Below the pieces are notes generated by a model, which did no database searches, was not told where the DNA came from, and worked only from the letters and a program-made list of their open reading frames with translations. Positions 17,080 through 24,446 of a stretch of 64,000 nucleotides of DNA are shown here, in pieces (within the stretch, counting starts at the first letter, position 1; every line of letters begins with the position of its first letter). Location: NCBI GenBank assembly GCA_029251165.1, contig JAQXDW010000074.1, forward strand, positions 1 through 64,000, read 5' to 3'. The position numbers were made by a program, and so were the translations under genes. The DNA is from Myxococcota bacterium (GTDB taxonomy: Bacteria > Myxococcota_A > UBA796).

Positions 17080-18524
17080 GATCTCCGAGCAGCGGCCATC
17101 AGGGCGGCTTTGAGGGTGGAGAGCGCAGGAGAGAGGCCGACAGGGTAGTCCGCCTTACCAGTGACCACATCCGGCGGAAGCAGCGAGAGCTGCTCAGCAG
17201 CGCGCTCTCGGATGGCGTGGATGGATGGCTCTTCCCAGACCTTCTCTCCAGCGCGGTAGATCGGCTCCAGCAGGTCTGTGCTGTGCGCGCTGGTGGGGAT
17301 CTCAGTGGTGCTCCCTGGGTGCGCGAGGCTCTCCAGGGTGTGGTCCGCACCCTGGTCGACCTCAAAGATCTGATCTCCGATGAAGCGACCATCATCGTCG
17401 GTGTAGCGGCGTATCTGCTGGATGCCTGGATTGGAGACCTTGATCGGGTGCTCGGAGAGCTTGATCCGGTAGGCCCAGGGCTTGCCTGGAGCGGCGATGG
17501 CAGCGAGCTTATAGACCCCGCCGAGCGCTGGCTGATCTTTGGCGGTGGTGAGGTTGGTGCCCACCCCCCAGACCGTGATGCACGAGCCCCGTGACTTCAG
17601 CTCCGCGATCCGATGCTCGTCGAGGCTGTCGCTGGCGACGACGGCTGCATCTGGAAACCCGCCCTCGTCTAAGATTGTCCGGGCTGCCTGGCTGAGCGCA
17701 GCGAGGTCACCAGAGTCGAGCCGAATTCCGACCATCTCGTAGCCCCGCTCTCGCAGCGCGGTGCCGACCTCAACGGCTGTGCGCACCCCCTCGACGGTGT
17801 CGTAGGTATCGACGAGGAAGACACAGTTGTTCGGCATCGCGGAGGCATACGCCTCAAACGCGGCTCGCTCGGTATCGAATGCCATGACCCAGGAGTGGGC
17901 ATGGGTGCCCTTGACGGGGATGTCGTACAGCTTCCCTGCCAGCACATTGGAGGTCGCGTTGCAGCCGCCGATGTAGGCTGCGCGGCTCGCGGACAGCCCG
18001 CCATCGACACCCTGTGCGCGCCGGAGACCGAATTCCAGGACGCTCTCGCCGGCCGCCGCCCGACAGATGCGAGAGGACTTTGTGGCGATGAGGGTCTGGA
18101 AGTTGAGAATGGTCAGCAGCGGGGTCTCTAAGAGCTGGCACTGGATCAGCGGTCCGCTCAGCCGCATCAGGGGCTGGTGCGGAAAGGCTGCGGTGCCCTC
18201 AGGAAGCGCATCGACGTCAATGCCCAGCGGGGTGTCTCGGAGGTAGTCGAGGAAGCCCTGCTCGAACAGCGGCTGGCCGTCGTTGCCGGTCAGTCCCGCG
18301 AGGTACGCCAGATCGTCCGATGAATACTGCCAACGCTCCAGCAGCGACACGGCTGCGGAGAGCCCTGCGGCGATGGCATATCCTCCCTTGAACGGGTTCT
18401 TGCGGAAGAACAAATGAAACACCGCTCGATGCTCAGCCATTCCGACCTTCCAGTAGCCATATGCCATCGTCAGCTGGTAAAGATCGGTGAGCAGTGCTGG
18501 TGAAGGGATGTATCGTGTACCCAC
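17076..18524 (-). CDS. pncB: Nicotinate phosphoribosyltransferase
   Basis: A 482-residue enzyme joining nicotinate and PRPP to nicotinate mononucleotide. Motifs: LLTDLYQLTMAYGYW at the N-terminus, ESVLEFGLRRAQG, GTHAHSWVMAF with the phosphorylatable His, IRLDSGDL, and VWGVGTNLTTAKDQPALGGVYKL. I choose GTG 18524 because AGGAG lies seven to eight bases before it and because homologues start at this point; a longer frame reaches 18671 but crosses the promoter and operator. First gene of the pncB-prs-nrtR operon. Confidence 0.93.
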   Translation of the reverse strand: MGTRYIPSPALLTDLYQLTMAYGYWKVGMAEHRAVFHLFFRKNPFKGGYAIAAGLSAAVSLLERWQYSSDDLAYLAGLTGNDGQPLFEQGFLDYLRDTPLGIDVDALPEGTAAFPHQPLMRLSGPLIQCQLLETPLLTILNFQTLIATKSSRICRAAAGESVLEFGLRRAQGVDGGLSASRAAYIGGCNATSNVLAGKLYDIPVKGTHAHSWVMAFDTERAAFEAYASAMPNNCVFLVDTYDTVEGVRTAVEVGTALRERGYEMVGIRLDSGDLAALSQAARTILDEGGFPDAAVVASDSLDEHRIAELKSRGSCITVWGVGTNLTTAKDQPALGGVYKLAAIAAPGKPWAYRIKLSEHPIKVSNPGIQQIRRYTDDDGRFIGDQIFEVDQGADHTLESLAHPGSTTEIPTSAHSTDLLEPIYRAGEKVWEEPSIHAIRERAAEQLSLLPPDVVTGKADYPVGLSPALSTLKAALMAAARRS

Positions 18525-18547
18525 GTCGGAACTCCTGATATGCTTAG

Positions 18548-18568
18548 TTAGTGTTTTACTTACACTAA
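18548..18568. promoter_or_regulatory. Palindromic operator, candidate NrtR site
   Basis: TTAGTGT (18548-18554) and ACACTAA (18562-18568) are perfect inverted repeats with a seven-base spacer. The 21-base site covers the -10 element and part of the spacer of the pncB promoter, so a bound protein would block transcription. The operon's own Nudix/winged-helix protein is the obvious candidate. Confidence 0.6.
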
Positions 18569-18581
18569 GTTGTTTCGTCAA
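18553..18581 (-). promoter_or_regulatory. Promoter of the pncB-prs-nrtR operon
   Basis: On the reverse strand TTGACG (18581-18576) and TAAAAC (18558-18553) are spaced by 17 bases, matching a sigma-70 type promoter (5/6 and 4/6). It would start transcription about 20 bases before the GTG of pncB. Confidence 0.6.
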
Positions 18582-18769
18582 GCGCTTTCGATGGGCTGTC
18601 GCAGCGCGATCTGAACGAAAGTCCTTTTCTCGTCGTGTCCGGATTGGCTGCTGTTGTCGCATCACTTTCAACGCCTGAAGAGAAAAAAGGAAGCGGGGTG
18701 TATGGCGGTTGCTGAGGTGGTCTGGTAAACAGACTCGACTGCAACTTCCCGGAATCGAGGCGACAAGAC

Positions 18770-18792
18770 CTGGGTTTGATTGCGAAACCCAG
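18770..18792. promoter_or_regulatory. Inverted repeat before the 18804 lipoprotein
   Basis: CTGGGTTT and AAACCCAG form a perfect eight-base inverted repeat with a seven-base spacer, ending 11 bases before the ATG and touching the ribosome site GGAG. It could be an operator or an RNA hairpin that limits translation. No poly-T follows, so it is not an intrinsic terminator. Confidence 0.35.
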
Positions 18793-18803
18793 ATGGAGAC
18801 ACC

Positions 18804-19169
18804 ATGCGATACTTCACTCTCCTGCTGCCCGTCATTCTGAGCGGCTGCGGCATCTTTACGAACCTTGAAGGTGCCTGGGAAGGTACCTGCGAGTTCTCTG
18901 CATACGACATGGATGTCGAGATCGACATTGAGTCCGACGACGGCGGCGAGCTTGAGGGCGAGGCTCAGGCTTCCTTCCTCTACTACGGCTACCAGTTCGA
19001 GCTGGAGGGCGAGGCCGAGGGGAAGTACGATGGCGGTGAGGTCGAGATCGATCTCGACTTCGGCGAGAACGGCTCCATCGAGATCCTCGGTGAGCTGGTC
19101 GACAGCGAGACCATCGAGGGTGAGTGCACCTCCGGCGGCGTCGATGCAGACATCGAGCTCGAGCGCTAA
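18804..19169 (+). CDS. Small acidic lipoprotein
   Basis: A 121-residue protein with a conventional lipoprotein leader, MRYFTLLLPVILSGC (14 residues before Cys). The rest, beginning NLEGAWEGTCEF, is very acidic and built of alternating beta strands (for example DVEIDIESDDGGELEG, then GGEVEIDLDFGENGSIEI). This resembles small beta-barrel lipoproteins of the lipocalin-like type ('G.W.G.....') but I cannot assign a family. GGAG lies five bases before the ATG; an upstream in-frame start at 18780 is not needed. A strong terminator follows. Confidence 0.7.
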   Translation: MRYFTLLLPVILSGCGIFTNLEGAWEGTCEFSAYDMDVEIDIESDDGGELEGEAQASFLYYGYQFELEGEAEGKYDGGEVEIDLDFGENGSIEILGELVDSETIEGECTSGGVDADIELER

Positions 19170-19197
19170 CGCTGACCGCTCCTCCTCATCAAAGACG

Positions 19198-19230
19198 CAC
19201 CCCGCCCTTAACTGGCGGGGTGTTGCTGTT
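19198..19230 (+). terminator. Rho-independent terminator
   Basis: CACCCCGCC and GGCGGGGTG (19198-19222) pair around a seven-base loop and are followed by TTGCTGTTT. It ends the 18804 lipoprotein transcript. Its right arm overlaps the likely GTG start of the sulfatase-like gene. Confidence 0.75.
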
Positions 19231-20746
19231 TCGGGGCGCGGTGATCCTGGGTGCTGTGCTGCTCGCTGCGCTCTCGGGGTTTACCGCCGGTCCGGGACCC
19301 GCTGATGGCGTGATTCCCACGGCCGAAGAGCTCGATGCGCTGGCACGCATCTCTGCTGGTGCATTCGCTGCTGCTGCATTCCTGCTGGCGCTTCCTGGTC
19401 TGTACTGGCCTCGGGTTGGTCAGGGAGTCGTGCTGCTGGCGGGGCTCTCGCTTGCCGCTGGACAGCGTCCTGGCCCTGTGGTCTCGGCGCGTCCGCCTGA
19501 TCTCATCTTGATCACCCTCGACACCGTGCGTGCGGACGCTCTTGACTTCATCGGGGGCGATGTCGAGACCGCCCGAACGCCCAACCTCTCCGCCCTTGCG
19601 GCTCGGAGCCGGGTGTTTCGCCAGGCGTTCTCTCCGGCTGCCATTACCGGTCCTGCCCACACCTCGCTGCTCTCAGGACTCCACCCGCTCCAGCATGGAG
19701 TCCTGCTCAATGGCGCTGCGCTCCCGTCGGAGATTCCCTGGATCCCCGAGCAGCTTCAGGACGCGGGCTGGCACACCGAGGCGTGGATCTCTGCGGCAAT
19801 CCTCGAGCCCGGTCTGGGGTTTGGGCGGGGCTTTAGTGGGTATGATGCGGTCTTTGAGGCGCGGATCTCAGCGGCCCATCCGCTGGTGCCGGACCCTGAG
19901 CGCACCGGGTTCTCTCGTCGGGGAGCGCAGACTGTTGCTGCGGCGCTCTCGGCGCACCGCCCTGTGGAGCAGAAGGTCTTCACCTGGATCCACCTCTACG
20001 ATGCACACTGGCCCTACACTCCCTCGCTGAAGGCGGCTCAGGAAGCGGGCCTGCCGAGCAACGCGCCCTTAGAGCCGAAGGGGCTGTCTCTTGCCCTCAA
20101 CGTTCAGTCTGGGTGGTCGGATGCTGAGCAGGAGCAGGGACGAGCCCTGTACCGTGCAGAGATCGCCGATCTGGATGCCTTGGTCGGAGCTATCCTTGCT
20201 GCGGCGCCGGCTGCGAGCGTGGTCATTGTCGGCGATCACGGCGAGAGCCTCGGAGAGCACGACTACCTGTTCACCCACGGCAAGCTGGCGTTTGCACCAG
20301 ACACTCATGTCCCGCTGCTGATCGCTGGTCCGGACATCTCCCCGTCGATCTCCGCTGCGGTGGTTGAGATCACAGACGTTGCTGCCACGCTGCTCGCCCT
20401 CGCCGGGCTGCCGGTCCCGGACGGCGCTCGCTCTCTGCTCGAGCCGAATCCTCCCCGACAGCAGCTCTCGCTCACCGTCTCAGACAACGAAGATCTCGAT
20501 CCGGTCTTCGGACGCCTCTCCGGGGCGGTTGTGCGTGACGGGGAGCGAAGCCTGGGCGGGAGCCGAGCCCATCCCATCGCGGTCTACCAGCGCGCTGCGG
20601 ACCCCAGGGAGCTTCAGCCGCGCCCTGTTGATGCGAGTGGCCCCCTCAATGCGGCACTTCAGGCGGTGATCGATGCCGATATCGTCCCGAGTGAGTCGGA
20701 GGATGAGATGTCCGAAGCCCTCCGTGCGCTAGGATATATCGAGTAG
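19220..20746 (+). CDS. Sulfatase-like (alkaline phosphatase superfamily) membrane protein
   Basis: About 508 residues. Two N-terminal hydrophobic segments (GAVILGAVLLAALSGF; FAAAAFLLALPGLYW) precede an alkaline-phosphatase-superfamily domain: DLILITLDTVRADAL holds the first metal Asp, VVIVGDHGESLGEHDYLFTHGK the second metal site (Asp-His and His). The nucleophile region reads ITGPAHTSLLSG: the sulfatase C/S-x-P-x-R formylglycine motif is replaced by T-G-P-A-H. So Thr is the likely nucleophile and no formylglycine can form; a phosphohydrolase or lipid headgroup transferase is as likely as a sulfatase. The start lies inside the preceding terminator hairpin; GTG 19241 is an alternative. Confidence 0.75.
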   Translation: MLLFRGAVILGAVLLAALSGFTAGPGPADGVIPTAEELDALARISAGAFAAAAFLLALPGLYWPRVGQGVVLLAGLSLAAGQRPGPVVSARPPDLILITLDTVRADALDFIGGDVETARTPNLSALAARSRVFRQAFSPAAITGPAHTSLLSGLHPLQHGVLLNGAALPSEIPWIPEQLQDAGWHTEAWISAAILEPGLGFGRGFSGYDAVFEARISAAHPLVPDPERTGFSRRGAQTVAAALSAHRPVEQKVFTWIHLYDAHWPYTPSLKAAQEAGLPSNAPLEPKGLSLALNVQSGWSDAEQEQGRALYRAEIADLDALVGAILAAAPAASVVIVGDHGESLGEHDYLFTHGKLAFAPDTHVPLLIAGPDISPSISAAVVEITDVAATLLALAGLPVPDGARSLLEPNPPRQQLSLTVSDNEDLDPVFGRLSGAVVRDGERSLGGSRAHPIAVYQRAADPRELQPRPVDASGPLNAALQAVIDADIVPSESEDEMSEALRALGYIE

Positions 20747-20757
20747 TGTCCGGACAC
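20746..20757. promoter_or_regulatory. 12-base perfect palindrome
   Basis: GTGTCCGGACAC starts at the last base of the sulfatase stop codon and lies upstream of the cNMP/GGDEF gene. It is a plausible operator for a CRP-like or other dimeric regulator, but no second copy is seen nearby. Confidence 0.25.
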
Positions 20758-20830
20758 GTTGCTGGACTGCTGATTGTGTCTGAGGCAGAAAACGCCATTA
20801 AAGAGTGGTGTGACCCACCGACAATGCAAT

Positions 20831-21829
20831 GTGGAGGCATCGATAGTTCTGCGTAATATTTTTTCGCAAGTTTCTGCTGCAACGACATTCTCTTCCGATC
20901 AGATCCAGGGACTGCTCGATGCGGGAACCCTGTTGATTACAGGTCCCGGAGACTGCCTGATGAAGCGGGGAGAGTCTGGGGACTCGATGTTCATTCTCAT
21001 CGATGGCTGTGTCGAGATTCATCTCCCCAACATGGTCCGGGTGATGTCCGAGTACGGCAGCTACTTTGGTGAGCTGGCCTTTATTGATCCGATGCATCCC
21101 CGCAGCGCCACCATCGTCGCTCGCACTGCCGCGCGTTTCTACCAACTGGACCAGAAGAGCATGGCTCATCTCTCGTCTGTCCGGCCCGACATCCTGATCA
21201 CATTGATGCGGCGGACCTGCACGGTGATGGTCAGCAAGGAGGAGTCGCTCAGCATGCTCCTCCGCCAGAAGAACCACGAACTGGAGGGAACGCTTGACTA
21301 CCTCCGGCGAACCCGAGAGGAGCTGGATCAGCAGGAGCTGCTCGCCCAGACTGATCCGCTGACCGGGCTGTACAATCGTCGCTGCTTTCAGGCGCAGATT
21401 GGTCGGTTCATGGAGCGGTCTCAGGAGACGGAAGAGGGGCTTGCTCTCATCTACATCGACCTCGACCACTTCAAGCCGATCAATGACCAGCTCGGTCACA
21501 GTGCTGGAGATACTGTCCTCGCCAGCGTTGGAGAGATCCTGCGATCCGAGGTGCGGCGGACGGACCTTCCCGTCCGGCTCGGCGGAGACGAGTTCGCCAT
21601 CGCCTTGCTGGATGTCAACCCAGCCCAGGCGAAGAACCGCGCCCTGCACATCCAGAAAGCCATCCGGAAGCTGGACCATCCAGGGCACGCCGTGGGGCTG
21701 AGCGTCACCTGCAGCATGGGCGGCACGATGTACCGCCCCGGTGAGGAGACCGCTGGGTTCGTTGAGCGAGCAGACCGGGCGCTGTACCTTGCCAAGAACT
21801 CTGGACGCGACACCCTCTGCTGGCGCTGA
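20831..21829 (+). CDS. Diguanylate cyclase with cyclic-nucleotide-binding domain
   Basis: About 332 residues. The first half is a cNMP-binding beta-barrel (LITGPGDCLMKRGESGDSMF, then GSYFGELAFIDPMHPRSATI, close to the phosphate-binding cassette 'G-E-x-x-x-...-R-s-A-t'). A helical linker leads to a GGDEF domain: DPLTGLYNRRCF, YIDLDHFKPIND, and RLGGDEFAIAL at about 249-259. The active-site GGDEF is intact and an inhibitory RxxD site sits five residues before it, so it should make c-di-GMP with product feedback. No transmembrane part. The start is unsure: TTG 20774 would add 19 residues. Confidence 0.85.
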   Translation: MEASIVLRNIFSQVSAATTFSSDQIQGLLDAGTLLITGPGDCLMKRGESGDSMFILIDGCVEIHLPNMVRVMSEYGSYFGELAFIDPMHPRSATIVARTAARFYQLDQKSMAHLSSVRPDILITLMRRTCTVMVSKEESLSMLLRQKNHELEGTLDYLRRTREELDQQELLAQTDPLTGLYNRRCFQAQIGRFMERSQETEEGLALIYIDLDHFKPINDQLGHSAGDTVLASVGEILRSEVRRTDLPVRLGGDEFAIALLDVNPAQAKNRALHIQKAIRKLDHPGHAVGLSVTCSMGGTMYRPGEETAGFVERADRALYLAKNSGRDTLCWR

Positions 21830-21836
21830 GCGGACC

Positions 21837-22469
21837 CTACAGCACGCCACCGCTGGCTGCGATGCCCTGGATCTCGGACATCATGCGATCGGCTCCGAGG
21901 GTCTGGCACCACTTGACCAGCCAGTCTGGGACCATTCCGCCTGGGTCATACGACAGCTCCAGGACGACATCGACCCCTGAGTCGCCTGGAATGATGTTCC
22001 ACATGCCGTCGTTCCGTGGGGCACGGACGGCTGATGCGGAGAGGGTGAGCTCCTCCTCAGGGGCGGTCGTCCAGGTATACCGCCGGCTTCCAAACCCGTT
22101 GTCTTCTGCGAGCAGCCACACCAGGGTCTCCCGAGGGGCCGTTCCGGGGACCTCATGGCGCTGCCAGACGAGCGCTCGGTTGGGCTCTGTGCGCTCGATG
22201 CGGGAGTCGCCCAGCGCCCAGACGAACTCATGATAGCGATCAAACTGGTCGAACATGGCCTCTACAGAAGCCTTCTCGATGCCATCCCACCGACACTCGA
22301 TGCGGACCGGGGTGACCCCGTCGGCATCGCGTGCGCCCATGTAGGTCTGACAGTCCTCGGTGGTCCGAACGAGCTGAAATTCACCCGGTGCAGCCTGGGC
22401 ACTCAGCGGGAGCAAGCCGATGGATGCGAGCAGCTGACGAGGACGAAGCACGTCGGAGAGAGAGGCCAT
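21837..22469 (-). CDS. Exported START/SRPBCC-like lipid-binding protein
   Basis: A 210-residue protein with an N-terminal signal (RPRQLLASIGLLPLSAQAAP), then a START-like helix-grip fold: VRIECRWDGIEKASVEAMFDQFDRYHEF resembles the opening strand and first helix, and WQRHEVPGTAPRETLVWLL and GMWNIIPGDSGVDVVLELSYDPGGMVPDWLVKW resemble the late strands and closing helix ('D.pG.ip.wlv..') of START domains. It would carry a hydrophobic ligand outside the cytoplasm. It follows the lipoprotein at 22478-23248 by eight bases in an apparent operon. Confidence 0.7.
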   Translation of the reverse strand: MASLSDVLRPRQLLASIGLLPLSAQAAPGEFQLVRTTEDCQTYMGARDADGVTPVRIECRWDGIEKASVEAMFDQFDRYHEFVWALGDSRIERTEPNRALVWQRHEVPGTAPRETLVWLLAEDNGFGSRRYTWTTAPEEELTLSASAVRAPRNDGMWNIIPGDSGVDVVLELSYDPGGMVPDWLVKWCQTLGADRMMSEIQGIAASGGVL

Positions 22470-22477
22470 ACCTGAAC

Positions 22478-23248
22478 CTATCTGGACGCGTCATCGATGA
22501 CCCGTGCGTAGTCCAGGGTTCCCGCTGCATCGGCGAAGTAGATGTTGCTCGGCGAGAACAGCTCCCCGGTGCCGAAGTGGGCATCCAGTGGATTCCCGAT
22601 GTGCTCGGCGCGCAGGCTGAGGGTGCCGTCTTGCATGCGAGAGAGGATGGGCGGCGTGCCGTGGATGAGCCAGGTGTGTCCATCGCGCCCGGGCGTGACG
22701 ACGCGGGGGGTGTCGACGGGCAGGCTTCGGAGTTCCTCACCGATGACCTCGATGACGGCATCCGCAGAGGCGACCACAGCACCAGTACAGGGGGCCTCTG
22801 CCGGAAGGCTGACGCTCTTCAGCGGTGGCAGCTTGGCGGGGTAGGGGGAGAGCATACCGCTGCTGCTGTCGAAGGTCTGAAGACCTGCTGCGCCAGCCAG
22901 CAGAACCTGTCCGTGGCACCACGACTGGATGTCGACCACACCGGCGACCGAGATGTGCGAGAGCGCACCGATGCGCTCCCCCGGTGGCGGCATCGCTCCC
23001 CACAGCAGCGCATCGTCCGTCAGCAGGTAGATCACCGTCGCGTGCGCGGCGATGGCCCGTGCGGGGTGCGTGCTGAGGAGCGTGTGGGCACCGCTGCCGT
23101 CGATCTCGACCACTCCGCCTGGAGTTGCTGCCAGCATTGTGGTGCGCCCAGATGGCGTGATGCTGCGGACCTCTGTGAGTCCGGTAGACAAAACGAAGGG
23201 GGCCTCCAGAATGGCATCGAGGCACCCCGTCAGGGCAAGCAGCAGCAT
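22478..23248 (-). CDS. Beta-propeller-like lipoprotein with ultra-short leader
   Basis: A 256-residue protein starting MLLLALTGC, eight residues before a lipobox Cys and no basic residue. The rest has repeating short strands with Gly turns (TPGGVVEIDGSGAHTLLS, later GRDGHTWLIHGTPPILSRM), suggesting a small NHL/SMP-30-like propeller, but no signature is firm. It precedes the START-like gene, so the two may act on one envelope ligand. Function unknown. Confidence 0.65.
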   Translation of the reverse strand: MLLLALTGCLDAILEAPFVLSTGLTEVRSITPSGRTTMLAATPGGVVEIDGSGAHTLLSTHPARAIAAHATVIYLLTDDALLWGAMPPPGERIGALSHISVAGVVDIQSWCHGQVLLAGAAGLQTFDSSSGMLSPYPAKLPPLKSVSLPAEAPCTGAVVASADAVIEVIGEELRSLPVDTPRVVTPGRDGHTWLIHGTPPILSRMQDGTLSLRAEHIGNPLDAHFGTGELFSPSNIYFADAAGTLDYARVIDDASR

Positions 23249-23550
23249 CGCGGTAGACCGTAACGCCGAAGTGTGGATGCTGAGCTCTCGATCTGCTCAC
23301 GGAGTCGTGGGCGCGACCGCTCCGCTGCCGGCTGCGGGTGCGGCGGCACCGGATCCTGTGTGAGCTTCCACAGCAGCGGCGGCGTCGAGTCCGGTCTGCA
23401 TGCCGCGACGCAGTCCTGCTGCTGTTGTTGAGCGGGCGACTCTTTTACGCACAGTCAGGCCGAGCGATGGTAGTGGACACGTCGTCTGCTGTGTGAGCGC
23501 TCAGGGCTTTGAGCGGACCCGGGACGTTCGCGCATGGAGGAGTACCGGCA
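23249..23550. other. Gap without an established gene
   Basis: This stretch holds no conserved gene that I recognise. A 51-codon frame on the reverse strand is listed separately as a weak candidate. No promoter or terminator stands out. Confidence 0.4.
23297..23452 (-). CDS. Possible small Ala-rich protein
   Basis: A GTG-started frame of 51 codons encodes a basic start (MRKRVARSTTAAGLRRG) and an Ala/Gly/Pro-rich tail. It has no ribosome site and its composition is what GC-rich filler would give. Listed only because it fills an otherwise empty gap. Confidence 0.2.
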   Translation of the reverse strand: MRKRVARSTTAAGLRRGMQTGLDAAAAVEAHTGSGAAAPAAGSGAVAPTTP

Positions 23551-24420
23551 TCACTCCATGCCCCTTCGAGCGCCCCTGGCCATGAGCAGTGCCCCGAGCA
23601 GAGCAGACTGCTCACCCAGATCGGGTCGGAGCAGCCAGTCTGTGATGCAGAGTCTCGGCCAGTAGCTGCTCACTGCGACAGCGAGGTGCGTGTGGAGGGG
23701 CCCCCAGAGCGCTGGATTTTGCCCGACGCCGCCACCGAGGATGAGCCTGTCGGGAGCAATGACGGCGAGCATGGTGGTCAGACCATCTGCCAGGAGGCGC
23801 GCGCTGAGATCCCATGCCGGATGACCGGCGGGGAGCTGCTCGCCGGGTACCCCCCACCGCGCAGCGAGCGCTGGTCCGGACACCATGCCCTCCAGGCAGT
23901 CGCCATGAAATGGACACAGCCCGGGAAAGGCATCGTCGGGCTGCCGGCGCGCGGGGAGGTGGCCCATCTCAGGGTGCAGTCGGCCGGTCACAGGCTGGCC
24001 CTTGACCAGGAAGCCACCGCCGATTCCGGTCCCGATTGTGAGGTAGGCGAGGCTCTCTGCCCCCTGACCTGCGCCGAGCCAGTGCTCTCCGATGGCCGCT
24101 GCGGTGACGTCGGTCTGAATTGCGACCGGGACCTTGAGTCGCTGTGCGAGGAAGCCGCGGACATCGACCCCCGACCAGCCCGCCTTGGGGGTGGTGGTGA
24201 TCTTGCCGTAGTCTGCTGAGGTCGTCGACAGGCTGAGTGGACCAAAGCAGCCGATCCCGACGGCTGTGATCGGGTGTGCTGCCAAGAAGTCCGCCACAGC
24301 GCCGAGGGTCTGCATGGGAGCAGTGGTCGCCATGCGCGTGCTGTCCTGGATGGTGCCGTCTGCATGTCCGACTGCTGCGCGAAACCAGGTGCCGCCGCCT
24401 TCGACTGCGCCGAGAAGCAT
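23551..24420 (-). CDS. ROK-family sugar kinase (fructokinase-like)
   Basis: A 289-residue kinase. MLLGAVEGGGTWFRAAVG is the phosphate-1 loop, LTIGTGIGGGFLVKG the phosphate-2 loop, and EMGHLPARR with LCPFHGDCLEGMVSGPAL forms the zinc site (His, Cys, His, Cys) and substrate Glu typical of bacterial ROK fructokinases. The length fits. It phosphorylates a hexose, most likely fructose or mannose. GGAG lies six bases before the ATG. Only 26 bases separate it from the divergent molybdopterin oxidoreductase, so promoters must lie within the coding ends. Confidence 0.85.
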   Translation of the reverse strand: MLLGAVEGGGTWFRAAVGHADGTIQDSTRMATTAPMQTLGAVADFLAAHPITAVGIGCFGPLSLSTTSADYGKITTTPKAGWSGVDVRGFLAQRLKVPVAIQTDVTAAAIGEHWLGAGQGAESLAYLTIGTGIGGGFLVKGQPVTGRLHPEMGHLPARRQPDDAFPGLCPFHGDCLEGMVSGPALAARWGVPGEQLPAGHPAWDLSARLLADGLTTMLAVIAPDRLILGGGVGQNPALWGPLHTHLAVAVSSYWPRLCITDWLLRPDLGEQSALLGALLMARGARRGME

Positions 24421-24446
24421 CAGAGTCTCCGGGGTAGAATGCCAGC

